From positions 1-18,544 of the forward strand of contig CAMXNV010000017.1 of the NCBI GenBank assembly GCA_947245315.1: a DNA stretch of 18,544 nt. The letters run 5' to 3'. The notes beneath the pieces are model-generated. The model made no database searches, was not told the DNA's origin, and was given only the letters and a program-made list of their open reading frames with translations. The translations under genes and the position numbers were made by a program. Each line of letters starts with the position of its first letter. Position 1 is the first letter of the stretch. Source of the DNA: an uncultured Oscillibacter sp. (GTDB lineage Bacteria; Bacillota; Clostridia; Oscillospirales; Oscillospiraceae). This document shows, piece after piece, positions 1-6,077 of the stretch.

Positions 1-258
1 GCCCAGGTCACCGAGGGCATCGACCAGATTTCCTCCGTGGTGCAGACCAACTCCGCCACCTCCGAGCAGTCCGCCGCGGCCAGCGAGGAGCTGAGCAGCC
101 AGGCCAGCCTGATGAAGGACCTGCTGAGCAAGTTCCGCCTCCGCAGCGACGGGGCTGCCACCACCAGCTACTCCGCCCCGGCCTATACGGAGGACAGCGG
201 GGACGCCTCCTATGACAGCGGCTACAGCGCGGGAAGCAGCGCGTTCAGCAAGTATTGA
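1..258 (+). CDS. Methyl-accepting chemotaxis protein, C-terminal end (5' part outside window)
   Basis: The frame is open from the first base and ends in TGA at 256-258, giving 85 residues. The first part (AQVTEGIDQISSVVQTNSA, then SEQSAAASEELSSQA) is the end of an MCP signalling helix: heptad Ala/Ser/Glu-rich coiled coil with the typical EQSAAASEEL sequence found in the C-terminal methylation helix. It would relay ligand state to a CheA/CheW array at the membrane. After LMKDLLSKFRL the chain becomes a Gly/Ser/Tyr-rich flexible tail of about 35 residues ending in AFSKY. There is no NWETF-type CheR/CheB tether. The ligand-binding domain, membrane segments and hairpin tip lie upstream of the window, so the signal it senses cannot be told. 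Confidence 0.93.
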   Translation, partial: AQVTEGIDQISSVVQTNSATSEQSAAASEELSSQASLMKDLLSKFRLRSDGAATTSYSAPAYTEDSGDASYDSGYSAGSSAFSKY

Positions 259-531
259 GAGACGGAGCCGCCCTCCGCGCGGGGACCGGATGAGACGCCC
301 CCGTGGGGAGGGGCCCGCCGCGGGAAGAAAGCGGCCGGCGTGCTTGTAAACCTGTCGGCTCAATAAGACGCGAATGGTCAAGGAATGACCGCAGAACGGC
401 TCGCGCCATTCCAGACTGGCAGTGAGTTCCCTGCCATGATGCCAGAAGGCGGTTCGGTGCCGCTTTCTGGCATCATTTGTGCCGGCGGAGAAGGGCCGGA
501 GAAATGGGGATACATGAAAAGGAGCGCCTTT
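259..531 (+). other. Non-coding, hairpin-rich stretch between the MCP gene and the FtsA-like gene
   Basis: No credible gene lies here. An open frame runs in from 385, but its start has no Shine-Dalgarno and the encoded residues do not look like protein, whereas the downstream start at 532 has a strong site. Several complementary segments are present: CGCGA 369-373 with TCGCG 401-405; GGTCA 376-380 with TGACC 386-390; GAATGG 372-377 with CCATTC 406-411; GGCAG 418-422 with CTGCC 431-435; and a long hairpin at 436-476. Some of these exclude each other. I found no convincing -35/-10 pair and no clear U-tract terminator for the MCP gene. Confidence 0.6.
436..476 (+). promoter_or_regulatory. Strong 17-bp hairpin in the leader of the FtsA-like gene
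   Basis: Positions 436-452 pair with 460-476 over 17 bp, interrupted only by one G-U pair (448 with 464), around a 7-nt TTCGGTG loop. The plus strand continues with only a short run of T (TTTGTG), so it is a poor intrinsic terminator by the usual rule. It could still end MCP transcripts, stabilise a processed 5' end, or form part of a regulatory leader. The next gene's ribosome site lies about 40 bases downstream and is outside the stem. Confidence 0.55.
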
Positions 532-2529
532 ATGAAGGATTTGAGACCCCAGGAGCGAGACCTGATTTTCGCTCTGGACATCGGAACCCGCAGTGTCGTG
601 GGCGTTGTGGGGAAGCCCTCCGGCGGCCGCTTCAAGGCCATGGAGATCGAGACCGCGGAGCACGGGAGCCGGGCCATGCTGGACGGCCAGATTGACAACA
701 TCCAGCAGGTGGGCGCCCTGGCCCGCAGGGTGACGGAGCGCCTGGAGGAACGCCTGGGCGTCCACCTGGAGCGGGTCTGCGTGGCGGCGGCGGGCCGGGC
801 CCTCCGGACCCAGAGCGGGCACTTCACCCTGGACATCTCCCAGGAGAAGACCATCGGCGCCGAGCTGGTCAGCCGCCTGGAGGCCGGGGCCCTCTCCGCC
901 GCCGAGGAGGCCCTCCAGATGGAGGACGAGGTCCGGCGGCAGTTCTTCATGGTGGGCTACACCGTGGCCCAGTACCGGCTGGACAACTACCCCCTGGCCT
1001 CCCTGCTGGACCACAGTGGCCAGCTGGCGGAGGCGGACGTGGTGGCCACCTTCCTCCCCGGGGAGGTGGTGGAGAGCCTTTACGCCGCCATGCGGGCTGC
1101 GGGCCTCCAGGTGTCCAGCCTGACCCTGGAGCCCATCGCCGCCATGAACGCCGCCATCCCGGCGGAGCTCCGGCTGCTGAACCTGGCCCTGGTGGACATC
1201 GGCGCGGGGACCACGGACATCGCGGTCTGCCGGGACGGCAGCGTCACGGGCTATACCATGGCCACCATCGCGGGAGACGAGATCACCGAGTCCATCATGC
1301 GGGCCTACCTGGTGGACTTCCAGACCGCCGAGGAGATCAAGCGGAACCTCCGCCCCGGCGAGGCCGCCCGGTACACGGACATCCTGGGTCTGGAGAACAC
1401 GGCCTCCTTCGAGGAGGTCCACGCCGTGATCCAGGAGCCCATGGGCCGCCTGGCGGAGGCCATCGCCGCCCAGGTGTCGGAGCTCAACGGCGGGGCCCCC
1501 TCGGCCCTGTTCCTGGCCGGGGGCGGCAGCAAGCTGGACGGCCTCCGGGAGCGGGTGGCCTCCAGCCTGGGCATGGACGAGCGCCGGGTGGCCATCGCGG
1601 GGAACAACTTCGCCAAGAGCGCCTTTGCCGACGGGCTGGATTTGAACAACCCCGAGTACGCCACCCCCCTGGGCATCGCCGTCTCCGCCGCCCTGGGGCT
1701 GCTGAACGACAGCTATGTCATCACCCTCAACGGGGAGACGGCCAAGCTCTTCCGCAGCGGCGTGCTGACCGCCCGGGACATCCTGCTGATGAACGGCTAT
1801 AACTACTCCGACATGCTGGGCCGCTCGGGCAAGAACCTGGGCATCACCCTCAACGGGCGGCATATGATCCTCCGGGGGGAGCCCGCCGCGCCCGCCATCC
1901 TGACGGTAAACGGCGAGGAGGCGGCCATCACCGCCGTGGTCCACGCCGGAGACGACATCCGCTTCCAGCCCGCCCGCAGCGGCAAGGACGCGGCCAAGAC
2001 CCTGGGGGAGCTGCTGGGGAAGCAGTTCTCGGGCCGGGTGCTGCTGAACAACCGGGAGGGCAGCCTGAAGACCCCCCTCCGCCAAGGGGACGTGATCCTG
2101 ACCCTGGAGGGCCCCGCGGGGGTGATCCCGCCCCTGCCGGAGGAGGAGCCCGAGGCCCCGCCGGAGGAGAAGCCGGTTCCCCCGGAGACCCCTCCGGAGG
2201 AGAAGGAGGAAAAGCCCCTCCCGGCCCCCGCGCCCGAGCCTCCGGCGAGCCCGGAGCCTCCCAAGCCGGAGCCCCCGAGGGCGGAAGCCCCCAAGCCGGA
2301 GGCCCCCAGGCCCCTGATCCGGAAGCGGGAAGTGGAGATCATCCTCAACGGCAAGCCCATGGTGCTGCCGCCGAAGGAGAACGGGCAGCCCTACTATGTC
2401 ATGGACCTTCTGGAGCGCTCCGGCGTGGACTTCGACAAGCTGGAGGGCCCGGTACACCTGGCGGTGAACGGCACGGAGTGCGGGTTCAGTCAGGCGGTGA
2501 AGGACCGGGACACCATTACCATCCGCTGA
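532..2529 (+). CDS. FtsA-like actin-fold ATPase with Pro-rich linker and beta-grasp-like C-terminal modules
   Basis: The start at 532 is chosen because AAAAGGAG ends 8 bases upstream; an in-frame ATG at 514 has a weaker site. The product is 665 residues. Residues 11-395 carry the actin/FtsA/PilM ATP-binding motifs in order: phosphate-1 ALDIGTRSVVG (14-24), an SHS2-like insert (about 85-160), phosphate-2 LVDIGAGTTDIAV (220-232) and the adenosine motif ALFLAGGGSKLDGL (325-338). Beyond the usual FtsA length come two short beta-rich modules with ITLNG/LTVNG strands (about 396-530). A Pro/Glu linker (533-597) and a last module (EIILNGKP to DTITIR, 603-665) follow. The C-terminal amphipathic membrane helix of true FtsA is not seen. 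Family membership is clear. A cell-division role is not, since no ftsZ or other division gene is nearby. It probably scaffolds an envelope complex together with the next gene. Confidence 0.85.
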   Translation: MKDLRPQERDLIFALDIGTRSVVGVVGKPSGGRFKAMEIETAEHGSRAMLDGQIDNIQQVGALARRVTERLEERLGVHLERVCVAAAGRALRTQSGHFTLDISQEKTIGAELVSRLEAGALSAAEEALQMEDEVRRQFFMVGYTVAQYRLDNYPLASLLDHSGQLAEADVVATFLPGEVVESLYAAMRAAGLQVSSLTLEPIAAMNAAIPAELRLLNLALVDIGAGTTDIAVCRDGSVTGYTMATIAGDEITESIMRAYLVDFQTAEEIKRNLRPGEAARYTDILGLENTASFEEVHAVIQEPMGRLAEAIAAQVSELNGGAPSALFLAGGGSKLDGLRERVASSLGMDERRVAIAGNNFAKSAFADGLDLNNPEYATPLGIAVSAALGLLNDSYVITLNGETAKLFRSGVLTARDILLMNGYNYSDMLGRSGKNLGITLNGRHMILRGEPAAPAILTVNGEEAAITAVVHAGDDIRFQPARSGKDAAKTLGELLGKQFSGRVLLNNREGSLKTPLRQGDVILTLEGPAGVIPPLPEEEPEAPPEEKPVPPETPPEEKEEKPLPAPAPEPPASPEPPKPEPPRAEAPKPEAPRPLIRKREVEIILNGKPMVLPPKENGQPYYVMDLLERSGVDFDKLEGPVHLAVNGTECGFSQAVKDRDTITIR

Positions 2530-2541
2530 GGGCAGGCCCCG

Positions 2542-2574
2542 GGGCCCGATTCCATGGCCTATGGAGCCGGGCCC
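2542..2574 (+). other. Intercistronic hairpin after the FtsA-like gene
   Basis: GGGCCCG (2542-2548) pairs with CGGGCCC (2568-2574). TCCAT (2551-2555) pairs with ATGGA (2561-2565), with a small internal loop between the two stems. The plus strand continues AAAGAACCC without a T-run, so this is not a standard intrinsic terminator. It may protect the upstream message or reduce read-through. Confidence 0.45.
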
Positions 2575-2581
2575 AAAGAAC

Positions 2582-2605
2582 CCGCGCCGACTCAACGGGG
2601 CGCGG
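2582..2605 (+). other. Second intercistronic hairpin, just before the ribosome site of the membrane-protein gene
   Basis: CCGCGCC (2582-2588) pairs perfectly with GGCGCGG (2599-2605) around a 10-base loop. It is followed by ATTCTGGAGATAGGAGAG, which holds the Shine-Dalgarno of the TTG-start gene at 2631. Its place only about 10 bases before the ribosome site suggests an effect on translation or mRNA stability (inference). Confidence 0.4.
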
Positions 2606-2630
2606 ATTCTGGAGATAGGAGAGTGAAGCG

Positions 2631-3866
2631 TTGAAACAGGATAAGGCGGAAAAGATCATCCAAAAGGCCGAGCGTAAGGCCCAGAAGGCCGCGGCGCAGG
2701 TCCAGGTGGCCAGCAAAAAAGCCGAGGCAACCAAGCAGAAGCAGGCGGCCCAGGCGGAAAAGAAGGCCAACCGGGCCGCCAAGAGCGCCGAGAAAAAGGC
2801 GGCAAAGAAGACCAAGGCGGCGGAACAGGCCACAAAGAAAGCCCAACAGGCCGCCCAGAAGGCCCAGGAGAAGAAGGCCAAGGCCGTGGCCAAGCTGGCC
2901 GCCAAGGCCACGGAGGGCCAGGGAGAGGCCGGAGCCGACGGAAAGGGCGGCAAGAAGAAGGGAAAGAAAAAGCTGCTGCTCCTGGTGGCGGCGGTACTGG
3001 TTGCGGCCATAGGCGCGGGAGCCTTCTTCTTCCTGAAGGGCGGCAAAGAGGAGGAGGAACCTCCTCCGGAGCCCATCGCGGCCCCGGCGGAGTACGTGCT
3101 GAACGAGTCCCACATCACCGCCTTGCCGGTGTGGGGGGACGAGGTCCTGGTCTACCAGGAGGAAGTGGTCCCCGAGCCCCCGGCGGAGCCGGAGAAGGAC
3201 GAGGAGGACCAAAAGGACGGAGAGACTCCCGAAGGAGAAGAGGGCGAAGAGGGCGAGGAGGCCCCCGCCGAGGAACCGGCGGCGGAAGAAGCGGGCTTCC
3301 AGAAGATTCTCTATCGCTACGAGGGGCTCCAGAGCCCCCAGGACCTGGTGTCCGCCTATGCGGCCCTGATGACCACGGCGGACGCGGGCTTCTCCGTGGT
3401 GGACGAGACGCTGCTGCGGATCGACCCGCCAGAGTTCGGCAGCCGGGGCACGGTGCAGCTGGCCCGGAACGTCCCCGCCCCCGAGGAGGGCGGCGAGGCC
3501 GGGGTCCACTCCCTGCTCCTGAGCTGGGACGCCCAGGGGTGTACGGTCACCCTGGATATGCCCGACGGCCGGGTCCACGATCCCAAGCCGGCGAAGACCT
3601 CGCCCACGGCCCCCAGCCGGGGCCTGTCGGACCTGGAGGCCCTGCATCCCTCCAAGCTGGGACTGCCGGGAGACTCCATGGAGGCCTATGAGCTGATGCC
3701 CCAGGAGGGCTCGGTGCTCATCGCCGGGAACCCCAGCCCCTGCACCCGGGTGAACATCTACGGCGAGAACGGCCAGATTGCCGGGAGCTACTTCCTCTCC
3801 GGCGACGGGCACCTCTACAAGCTGGACGACGAGAAGAACGCCGTGGTGGAGCTGGACTGGGAGTAA
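2631..3866 (+). CDS. Single-pass membrane protein with Lys/Ala-rich coiled-coil N-terminus
   Basis: The start is TTG at 2631, with AGGAG ending about 9 bases upstream; no ATG fits better. The product is 411 residues with no family I recognise. Residues 1-95 are a charged helix of repeated KKA/KAQ/AEK units, predicted coiled coil and strongly basic, and would lie in the cytoplasm. A basic stretch (KKKGKKK, 108-114) is followed by one membrane segment, LLLLVAAVLVAAIGAGAFFF (115-134). Outside comes an acidic Glu/Pro linker (139-222) and a compact domain of about 190 residues (223-411) with alternating strands and turns. The gene follows the FtsA-like ATPase by 101 bases on the same strand. A cytoplasmic actin-fold ATPase next to a bitopic protein recalls PilM/PilN pairs in layout, but no sequence match to PilN is visible. 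Its last 52 bases overlap the convergent AAA+ gene. Confidence 0.8.
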   Translation: MKQDKAEKIIQKAERKAQKAAAQVQVASKKAEATKQKQAAQAEKKANRAAKSAEKKAAKKTKAAEQATKKAQQAAQKAQEKKAKAVAKLAAKATEGQGEAGADGKGGKKKGKKKLLLLVAAVLVAAIGAGAFFFLKGGKEEEEPPPEPIAAPAEYVLNESHITALPVWGDEVLVYQEEVVPEPPAEPEKDEEDQKDGETPEGEEGEEGEEAPAEEPAAEEAGFQKILYRYEGLQSPQDLVSAYAALMTTADAGFSVVDETLLRIDPPEFGSRGTVQLARNVPAPEEGGEAGVHSLLLSWDAQGCTVTLDMPDGRVHDPKPAKTSPTAPSRGLSDLEALHPSKLGLPGDSMEAYELMPQEGSVLIAGNPSPCTRVNIYGENGQIAGSYFLSGDGHLYKLDDEKNAVVELDWE

Positions 3867-5218
3867 TCCGGCGCCAGCCTCAGACTGCCGGGGAGCCCGG
3901 AGAGCCGGTAGCCCGTTCTCCCCGGGGCCCCGGAGAGCAGGGGGGCCAGCAGACCCTCCAGCACGCAGAGGGAGGAACGGACGGACAGGGCGTCCTCCCC
4001 CTCCGGCGTCAGGGCCCGGGCGGTGTCCGGGTCCACCCGGAGGATGTCCAGGCCGTACTCCCGCCCCAGGGCCTTGATCTGCTTGACGGTGACGGCCCGG
4101 CGGGCCTCCTCGTCCAGACGGCGAAAGCCGATGATGCCGCTGAAGCGGCCCGCGATTTCCGGAAGCACGCCCAGGCGCACCATGGCCCGGCGTGCTTCCT
4201 CATTTTCCCGGAAGAGGCGCTCCGCCAGCTCCGCCGGGGAGGCGGGGGGCCCGGCCTCCTCCTGGGACTTGGGCGCGGGCCTCTGGCCGGAGAAGCCCAG
4301 GGGCCGCCCGGACGCCGCCGTCAGGTCCGCGTTGGTGGTGAAGACGAAGACGCAGCGCCGGAAATCCAGCTCCCGGCCGCCCTGCTGGTCGGCCCGGTGG
4401 GCGGTGCACCGGCCCTCGTCCAGGATGGACATGAAGACCTTGAGGACCTCCGGGTGGGCCTTCTCCAGCTCGTCGAACATGAAGACGGTGCGGGGGTTGT
4501 CCCGGACGGCGTCGAAGATGGGCCGGTCCTCGTAGCCCACGTAGCCCGGGGGCGCGCCGGTGAGCCGGTGGACCGAGTGGGGCTGGGTGAAGGTGTTCAG
4601 CTCCGTCCAGACGAAGGAGAAGGACTCCCCCCGGCAGCGCTCCAGGGCCGGGGCCAGGGCCTTGCCCAGCTCCGACTTGCCCACGCCGGTGGGGCCGTGG
4701 AGAATCAGGGACAGGGGCCTGGCGGGGTTTTGCTTCCCCGCGTGGGTGTAAAGCCGGAAGGCGGCGGCCTCCACGGCCCGGGGCTGGCCCAGGACCCGCT
4801 GCTCCAGCTCCTGGCGCAGACGCCGGTAGAGGGGCGGCCAGAGGGAGGGGGGGTCCTCCGCCAAGGGCTGGGGCCGGAAGGGCCGGGGGACGGCGGGGTC
4901 CCCCACCTCCCGCTCCAGGGAGAGGAGCCGGGCGCTCAGGGCCTCGTAGCTGTCGAAGGACCAGACGCTCCTGGCGAAGAGGGCGGAGAGCACCGGGCTG
5001 TCCCCCCGGTAGGCCACGGCGGGACGCCAGTAGAGGAGATAGCCCCGGTCCCGTTTCAGGAAGCCCAGCACGGCCTGCCCGGGCACGCAGCCCCGGGGCA
5101 TCCGGCAGTCCGGGAACTCATAGCTCTGCCCCCGCTGCCCCAGGCTGTCGATCCGGCGGCGCAGGACCTCCCGGACCTCCGGGTTCCCGGCGCAGAATTG
5201 GGAAAAGGCGATGCTCAT
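3815..5218 (-). CDS. ClpB/ClpA-type AAA+ ATPase with a single AAA module
   Basis: The start at 5218 is preceded by a perfect AAGGAGG (5228-5234) at 9 bases; the longer frame from 5263 has none. The product is 467 residues, far shorter than ClpB (about 860), with one AAA+ core at about 135-400. Seen in it: Walker A GPTGVGKS (175-182), the Clp pore loop GYVG (225-228), Walker B VFMFDELEKAH (245-255), sensor-1 FTTNAD (293-298), and a probable arginine finger in PEIAGRFSGIIGF (R358). The GAR sensor-2 motif usual in ClpB D2 is not recognisable. Residues 1-130 are an unfamiliar N-domain with DCRMPRGC; the end is Ser-rich (SQSSSTTAFFSSSSL). The family suggests ATP-driven remodelling of a protein substrate through the pore. 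The substrate is unknown. It has its own leader after the terminator at 5299-5329 and converges on the membrane-protein gene. Confidence 0.85.
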   Translation of the reverse strand: MSIAFSQFCAGNPEVREVLRRRIDSLGQRGQSYEFPDCRMPRGCVPGQAVLGFLKRDRGYLLYWRPAVAYRGDSPVLSALFARSVWSFDSYEALSARLLSLEREVGDPAVPRPFRPQPLAEDPPSLWPPLYRRLRQELEQRVLGQPRAVEAAAFRLYTHAGKQNPARPLSLILHGPTGVGKSELGKALAPALERCRGESFSFVWTELNTFTQPHSVHRLTGAPPGYVGYEDRPIFDAVRDNPRTVFMFDELEKAHPEVLKVFMSILDEGRCTAHRADQQGGRELDFRRCVFVFTTNADLTAASGRPLGFSGQRPAPKSQEEAGPPASPAELAERLFRENEEARRAMVRLGVLPEIAGRFSGIIGFRRLDEEARRAVTVKQIKALGREYGLDILRVDPDTARALTPEGEDALSVRSSLCVLEGLLAPLLSGAPGRTGYRLSGLPGSLRLAPDYSQSSSTTAFFSSSSL

Positions 5219-5255
5219 GGAAAGGAACCTCCTTGTGGGTGTGGTTTTTCCTAGT

Positions 5256-5274
5256 GTTTCCAAGTTTGGGAAAC
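5256..5274. promoter_or_regulatory. Inverted repeat upstream of the AAA+ gene, possible operator
   Basis: GTTTCC (5256-5261) and GGAAAC (5269-5274) form perfect 6-base arms around AAGTTTG. The element lies in the only AT-rich part of the 5219-5298 leader, about 40 bases ahead of the AAA+ start codon, where a promoter or operator would be expected. I could not find a convincing -10/-35 pair, so regulation is inference from position and symmetry. Confidence 0.35.
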
Positions 5275-5298
5275 TTTAGGCCCTGGGAGGACAAAAGA

Positions 5299-5329
5299 AG
5301 GCCCGAGACGCTGCAAACGTCTCGGGCCT
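5299..5329 (-). terminator. Intrinsic terminator after the YcgR-like PilZ gene
   Basis: AGGCCCGAGACG (5299-5310) pairs perfectly with CGTCTCGGGCCT (5318-5329) over 12 bp, with a 7-base loop. Read on the minus strand it is followed by TCTTTTGTCC, a T-rich tail. It starts 21 bases after the stop codon of the PilZ gene and separates the six-gene minus-strand cluster from the AAA+ gene. Confidence 0.85.
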
Positions 5330-5350
5330 CGCTTTATGCAGAAAAAGGAG

Positions 5351-6058
5351 CTATTGATCCCGCCGGGCCCGGAGGGCCTTGCGCTGGAGGGTGAAGATGG
5401 ACTGCATGAGCCGGTCCTGCTCCCTGGGAGGGAGTTCCATAAACTGGCAGCCGTACTCGAACTTCTTCACCGGGGAGCCGGGCTTGGCCCGGACCTGGGT
5501 CCGCTTGACCTGGCAGGTGATGTTGAAGGGAACCTCTCCGGGGAGCAGGGAGGTCTCCAGCTGGAAGGAGCCCCCCAGCTCGAAGAGCTTCTCGGTCAGC
5601 ACCCGGCAGCCCCCCGCGCTGATGTCCAGAATCTGGCAGGGGAACCGCTGGCCCTTGGCGGAGGTGATGGGGTAGACCCAGCCCTCGCCGCCGATGCTCT
5701 GGCGGTAGAAGTTCCGGTTCTCGCTGTTTTGCAGGTAGCGGAGCCGCTCGATCCTCCAGAAGTCATAGCCGTTGGGCCCCACGGCGCCGTCCATGGTGAA
5801 GGCGGTCCCGTCCTTCTGGAAGGCCCGGAGCTTCACCGGCTGGTTGTAGAGGCCCCGGGGCAGGTAGCCCCCGGCCTCCGCCCGGACCTCCAGGACGCCG
5901 CCGCCCAAAATTCGGAGCTTGCCCACGAAGATCAGGTCGTTGGCGGGGGTCAGGACTTCCACCTTCATGCCGCTGTAGAGGTCCGGGAAATCCTCCAGAA
6001 ATTGGTCCTTCTCCGGCTCCGGGCTCACCTTTTTCAGCAGGGATTTGAAAAAGCCCAT
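5351..6058 (-). CDS. YcgR-like PilZ-domain c-di-GMP-binding protein
   Basis: The ATG at 6058 follows AAAGGAGG by 8 bases. The product is 235 residues. An N-terminal YcgR-N/PilZN-type beta domain spans about 28-108 (GMKVEVLTP to DFWRIERLRYLQ). A PilZ domain follows with both nucleotide-binding motifs intact: RxxxR as R115-NFY-R119 and DxSxxG as DISAGG (145-150). The N-terminus, MGFFKSLLKKV, is a short amphipathic basic helix, not a signal peptide. In the family, c-di-GMP binding lets such proteins brake the flagellar motor or act on envelope targets, in the cytoplasm. It is the last gene of the cluster, 19 bases after the SLH gene, and is closed by the terminator. The c-di-GMP binding is well supported by motifs; the target is not known. 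Confidence 0.9.
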   Translation of the reverse strand: MGFFKSLLKKVSPEPEKDQFLEDFPDLYSGMKVEVLTPANDLIFVGKLRILGGGVLEVRAEAGGYLPRGLYNQPVKLRAFQKDGTAFTMDGAVGPNGYDFWRIERLRYLQNSENRNFYRQSIGGEGWVYPITSAKGQRFPCQILDISAGGCRVLTEKLFELGGSFQLETSLLPGEVPFNITCQVKRTQVRAKPGSPVKKFEYGCQFMELPPREQDRLMQSIFTLQRKALRARRDQ

Positions 6059-6077
6059 GTCTCTCGCCTCCTTTTGT

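Noticed and set aside
259..350. Terminator for the MCP gene in the G+C-rich stretch after its stop
   Set aside because: Only short, competing 4-5 bp pairings were found, and no T-tract follows any of them.
385..531. Earlier start for the FtsA-like gene at 385 or 514
   Set aside because: No Shine-Dalgarno at 385, and the extra residues are encoded by the hairpin sequence. The ATG at 532 has a near-perfect site and lies just before the conserved LIFALDIGTR.
2542..2605. The two hairpins between the FtsA-like and membrane-protein genes as a terminator
   Set aside because: Neither is followed by a T-run on the plus strand, and the second leads straight into a ribosome site, so full termination is unlikely.
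2592..3812. A minus-strand frame of about 400 codons opposite the membrane-protein gene
   Set aside because: Low-complexity Leu/Gly/Arg translation produced by reading AAG/GCC codons backwards; no ribosome site.
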